Below are positions 61,918-64,000 of a stretch of 64,000 nucleotides of DNA, one piece after another. Source of the DNA: Bacteroidetes bacterium HGW-Bacteroidetes-16 (GTDB taxonomy: Bacteria; Bacteroidota; Bacteroidia; Bacteroidales; F082); the NCBI GenBank assembly GCA_002840975.1, contig PHDN01000019.1, positions 17,528 to 81,527 on the forward strand, written 5' to 3'. Under the pieces are notes generated by a model. It had not been told where the DNA came from, did not search any database, and was given only the letters and a program-made list of their open reading frames with translations. Position numbers and translations under genes: made by a program. Each line of letters begins with the position of its first letter. The first letter of the stretch is position 1.

Positions 61918-63096
61918 TTAAACATTTTCTTTTTGAAGTAACGCAGGTATTGTTCTGAGGATTAACTTGATATCTCCCCAAAACGAATAGGTGTTGGCAT
62001 ATTGATTGTCCAGGGCCTTCCGTTCATCCTCCGACATGACCCCTTTTTTACCTCTGAGCTCTACCTGCCATAAGCCGGTAATTCCGGCAGGCCCCATAAA
62101 CCGCGCACTCCAATCATCCGAAGTCAGCAGCTCTGCTTCATACAGGGGAAGAGGACGGTTGCCAACAATGGACATGTCTCCTTTTAATACATTGATCAAT
62201 TGAGGTAGTTCATCAATGGAAGTATTTCTGATGAAATTCCCTACTTTGGTAACCCTTGGGTCGTTTTTAATTTTGATAAAAGTAGAAACGGCTTGTTTTT
62301 TCTTTTCGGTATGATACCAATATTCGCATATTCTGGCTCCTTTATAATAAAGCAATGATGAGCAATATTCACCTTCAGGTAGTTTTGCACACCGCGGGCA
62401 AGCTGTTATTTGAATATCATCATCCGCTTTCGCCTCGTGTACCTTATATTGGTTCAGGTGAGCCAAATCTTTTAATCTGGCGTCGGCATCCAGACCCATG
62501 CTTCTGAATTTAAGGAATCCAAAAATTTTATAGGCTGTTCCTACCCGTTGCGATTTATAAATCACCGGACCTTTCGATTCGAGCCGGATGGCAATCATCA
62601 CGATGATAAACAAGGGGGAAAGGAAAAGAAGCGCGGTTAACGAGACTGCGATATCAAAGGTACGCTTGATAAAAGGGATTTTATATTCTTTAAAAGCGGC
62701 ATCCGGCTTTTTACCTAAATCTATCTCGGCATAATAACGCTTAAAAAACCTGATCCGTGTTATGATATTTCGGACGTCGAAAGGGAAGACATAGATATCG
62801 TCCACAATGCTTTTTTCCTTAAATGCCTTTTTGATGAGGGTATCCTCTTTTTCAAAGAGAAACAAGATGAATGGCGTTCGGGTTTGATTGGGCAGGCTCT
62901 TGATCATTTTGCCAACTTCCATGCCATTCATCCCGGGCATCAATGCTTCACATACAATTACATCAGGCACGGTGTTTTGTATGTATTCCATGGCCTTAAG
63001 ACCGCTGTTCAATTGAGTTACATTGAAATCATCGGGACGGCTTTTAAAGGCTTCCAATGCTTCAGGATTTGATCCTATATAGAGCAGGTTTAGCAA
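61918..63096 (-). CDS. Priming sugar-phosphate transferase fused to a pseudo-receiver domain
   Basis: A 392-residue protein starting at TTG. Residues 1-120 have the receiver fold, but the acidic pair is lost (GSNP), the phospho-acceptor position is Glu50 (VCEALMPGMNG), and the conserved Lys is Phe104 (VFPF). It therefore cannot be phosphorylated in the usual way and may be locked. Residues 140-392 are a WbaP/PglC-type phosphoglycosyl transferase: membrane helix about 148-171, VIYKSQRVG, FLKFRSMG, catalytic Asp-Glu in TSIDELPQL, and GDMSIVGNRPLP. An insert with Cys at 233, 236, 245 and 257 could bind zinc. It transfers the first sugar-phosphate to undecaprenyl phosphate. Confidence 0.9.
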   Translation of the reverse strand: MLNLLYIGSNPEALEAFKSRPDDFNVTQLNSGLKAMEYIQNTVPDVIVCEALMPGMNGMEVGKMIKSLPNQTRTPFILFLFEKEDTLIKKAFKEKSIVDDIYVFPFDVRNIITRIRFFKRYYAEIDLGKKPDAAFKEYKIPFIKRTFDIAVSLTALLFLSPLFIIVMIAIRLESKGPVIYKSQRVGTAYKIFGFLKFRSMGLDADARLKDLAHLNQYKVHEAKADDDIQITACPRCAKLPEGEYCSSLLYYKGARICEYWYHTEKKKQAVSTFIKIKNDPRVTKVGNFIRNTSIDELPQLINVLKGDMSIVGNRPLPLYEAELLTSDDWSARFMGPAGITGLWQVELRGKKGVMSEDERKALDNQYANTYSFWGDIKLILRTIPALLQKENV

Positions 63097-63114
63097 TGAC
63101 TGATTTTATTTGGT

Positions 63115-63492
63115 TTATAAACGTCTTCTCATGATCAGGTTTTCTATCCTGATAGCCAATTCTTCCGGGTTGAAGGGTTTTACCAGGTAATCATCGGCTC
63201 CTGACCTCAGACATTTAACACGCTCCTTGCTACTTTCTATCCCTGAGAGCATGATCATAGGGATGTGTTTAAAAAAACCGCTCGCTCTTACTTCGTCAAT
63301 AAATTCGTAACCATCCATGTTTGGCATTTGAATATCGGCTACAATTACGTCCGGCATATTGCCTTCTTCAAGGTACTTAAGTCCCTCAAATCCATCGTTT
63401 CGGGTAACCACGGTAAACTTTTTGCTGAGGTAATTGTCGAGTAACAACCGGATACTCATTTCATCATCAATTACAAGAATCGTATTCTTCAT
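63115..63492 (-). CDS. CheY-like response regulator heading the exopolysaccharide block
   Basis: A 125-residue receiver-only protein. The acidic pair is D9/D10, the phosphorylated Asp is D53 (VADIQMPNMDG), S83 is in the switch position and K105 lies in LVKPF. All active residues are present, in contrast to the pseudo-receiver in the next gene, which starts 18 bases downstream. A minus-strand -7 box TATTTTTG (63552-63545) lies 52 bases upstream and probably drives the block. Confidence 0.92.
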   Translation of the reverse strand: MKNTILVIDDEMSIRLLLDNYLSKKFTVVTRNDGFEGLKYLEEGNMPDVIVADIQMPNMDGYEFIDEVRASGFFKHIPMIMLSGIESSKERVKCLRSGADDYLVKPFNPEELAIRIENLIMRRRL

Positions 63493-63544
63493 ACCATTTA
63501 ATTTGGTTATGGTGTTATCAACGGCCTTTATAGAGCCGGTAAAA

Positions 63545-63552
63545 CAAAAATA
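63545..63552 (-). promoter_or_regulatory. -7 box (TATTTTTG) for the exopolysaccharide block
   Basis: TATTTTTG on the minus strand fits TAnnTTTG, 52 bases before the response-regulator ATG. No -33 TTTG at standard spacing is seen. It is the only candidate promoter at the head of the 18-gene block. Confidence 0.4.
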
Positions 63553-63717
63553 AGTAATTATTTCTTTCGCCGGCAGGCTTTGAATAAAGTTATTTACAAG
63601 GAGAGGTTAATAAGCGGGTGGAGTTGGATGATAGGTTGAAATGCCCAGGTTTTAGGTAGTTATTCCGACCAGATGGGAGGCCTGTTTGCCCTGGGCAGTA
63701 ATCCCCAAGGCACTTGG

Positions 63718-63905
63718 TTGTCATTTCACCCTGATGTGAAGAATCTCCCAGGAACCTGTCTGTCATTTCGACCGCAGGGAGAAATCTCCCAGGGACTGGA
63801 TTACCTCATTCCCGTGGGGATTCCTGCCTACCGGATTTCCTGCCGAAGGCATGGTAGGCAAGTCTCATCAGCCTGAGGCTGATATCGAAATGAGAGGGTT
63901 TTCCT
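63718..63905. repeat. Cluster of short dispersed repeats and inverted repeats
   Basis: Two direct copies of a ~33-base unit (GTCATTTC...AATCTCCCAGG) lie at 63720-63752 and 63762-63793. A divergent inverted copy is marked by ATCGAAATGAGAG near 63883-63895. Inverted pairs TGCCTACC (63825-63832)/GGTAGGCA (63853-63860) and the palindrome ATCAGCCTGAGGCTGAT (63867-63883) lie between them. The unit resembles the TCATTTCGA...GAAATCTC repeats scattered between genes in many Bacteroidota genomes. The rest of 63493-64000 shows no gene. Confidence 0.6.
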
Positions 63906-64000
63906 TAGGGTTTTGTTATTCTTCCTGACTTGTCCCCTCTCAAATTAGTGCGGTTGTAAGTGTTTAATAATCAGTGTTTGTGTTTGAAAAAAGACTAAAT

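Noticed and set aside
63673..63876. 67-codon open frame on the + strand at the right end
   Set aside because: It runs through the dispersed repeat units, so its codons come from repeat sequence. Start context and composition do not support a gene.

Overview
The window comes from a Bacteroidota (class Bacteroidia-like) chromosome. Support: a lipoprotein TamA homologue (TamL) next to a giant TamB, the short Rpb6-like omega subunit inside a bamD-rpoZ-coaBC-DUF4835 cluster, a Por/type IX secretion C-terminal sorting domain, a GldI-like FKBP lipoprotein, and several Bacteroidota-type -7 boxes (TAnnTTTG) with almost no Shine-Dalgarno sequences. Genus and species cannot be told from the sequence. 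No rRNA, tRNA, CRISPR array or complete insertion sequence was seen.

Layout. 1-4.8 kb (+): the end of an unknown gene, an AI-2E family transporter, an Mla-type lipid ABC importer (mlaE-mlaF-mlaD) with a tiny lipoprotein behind it, and an AraC-type regulator whose N-terminal metal-binding-like motif has lost one Cys. 4.9-12.9 kb (-): a broken AAA/DUF4143 ATPase next to overlapping inverted repeats, then the tamB-tamL pair. 13-16.5 kb: a structured intergenic gap, a cupin, a cold-shock protein, an unknown membrane protein and an alpha-oxoamine synthase/serine palmitoyltransferase-like enzyme. 16.8-25.6 kb (+): bamD-rpoZ-coaBC-DUF4835, a hybrid sensor kinase, recQ, a beta-barrel protein and a 3-methyladenine glycosylase. 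25.7-36.2 kb (mostly -): HU, fmt, a TPR protein, a DUF4412-like exported protein (+), an FAH-family hydrolase, a DnaQ-like exonuclease, a 2-oxoacid dehydrogenase E2, a fatty acid desaturase, an SDR protein with mscL, a ferredoxin-nitroreductase and an NTF2-like protein. 36.2-40.5 kb: an AT-rich gap with repeated TTACAATTGTAA-like palindromes in front of an XRE regulator, then ndk (-), a DHH phosphoesterase and two FKBP lipoproteins (+).

41.1-63.5 kb (-): one tightly packed block of 18 co-directional genes that reads as a complete exopolysaccharide/capsule machine. It holds a response regulator, a priming sugar-phosphate transferase with an N-terminal pseudo-receiver domain, a half-length TolC-like protein, a Wzz co-polymerase carrying an embedded LysM domain and a degenerate BY-kinase domain, a Wzx flippase, a Wzy-like polymerase, eight further sugar- or group-transferring enzymes (among them a duplicated pair of GT2 enzymes), a FkbM methyltransferase, a T9SS-secreted beta-helix protein, a second methyltransferase and a translationally coupled TPR hybrid histidine kinase. 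A separate receiver protein lies just downstream. No Wza/SLBB export protein is present, so the TolC-like protein, the LysM-bearing Wzz and the two-component parts together are the most unusual system in the window.

The right end (63.5-64 kb) is non-coding and carries copies of a short dispersed repeat containing TCATTTCGA...AGAATCTC-like sequence.
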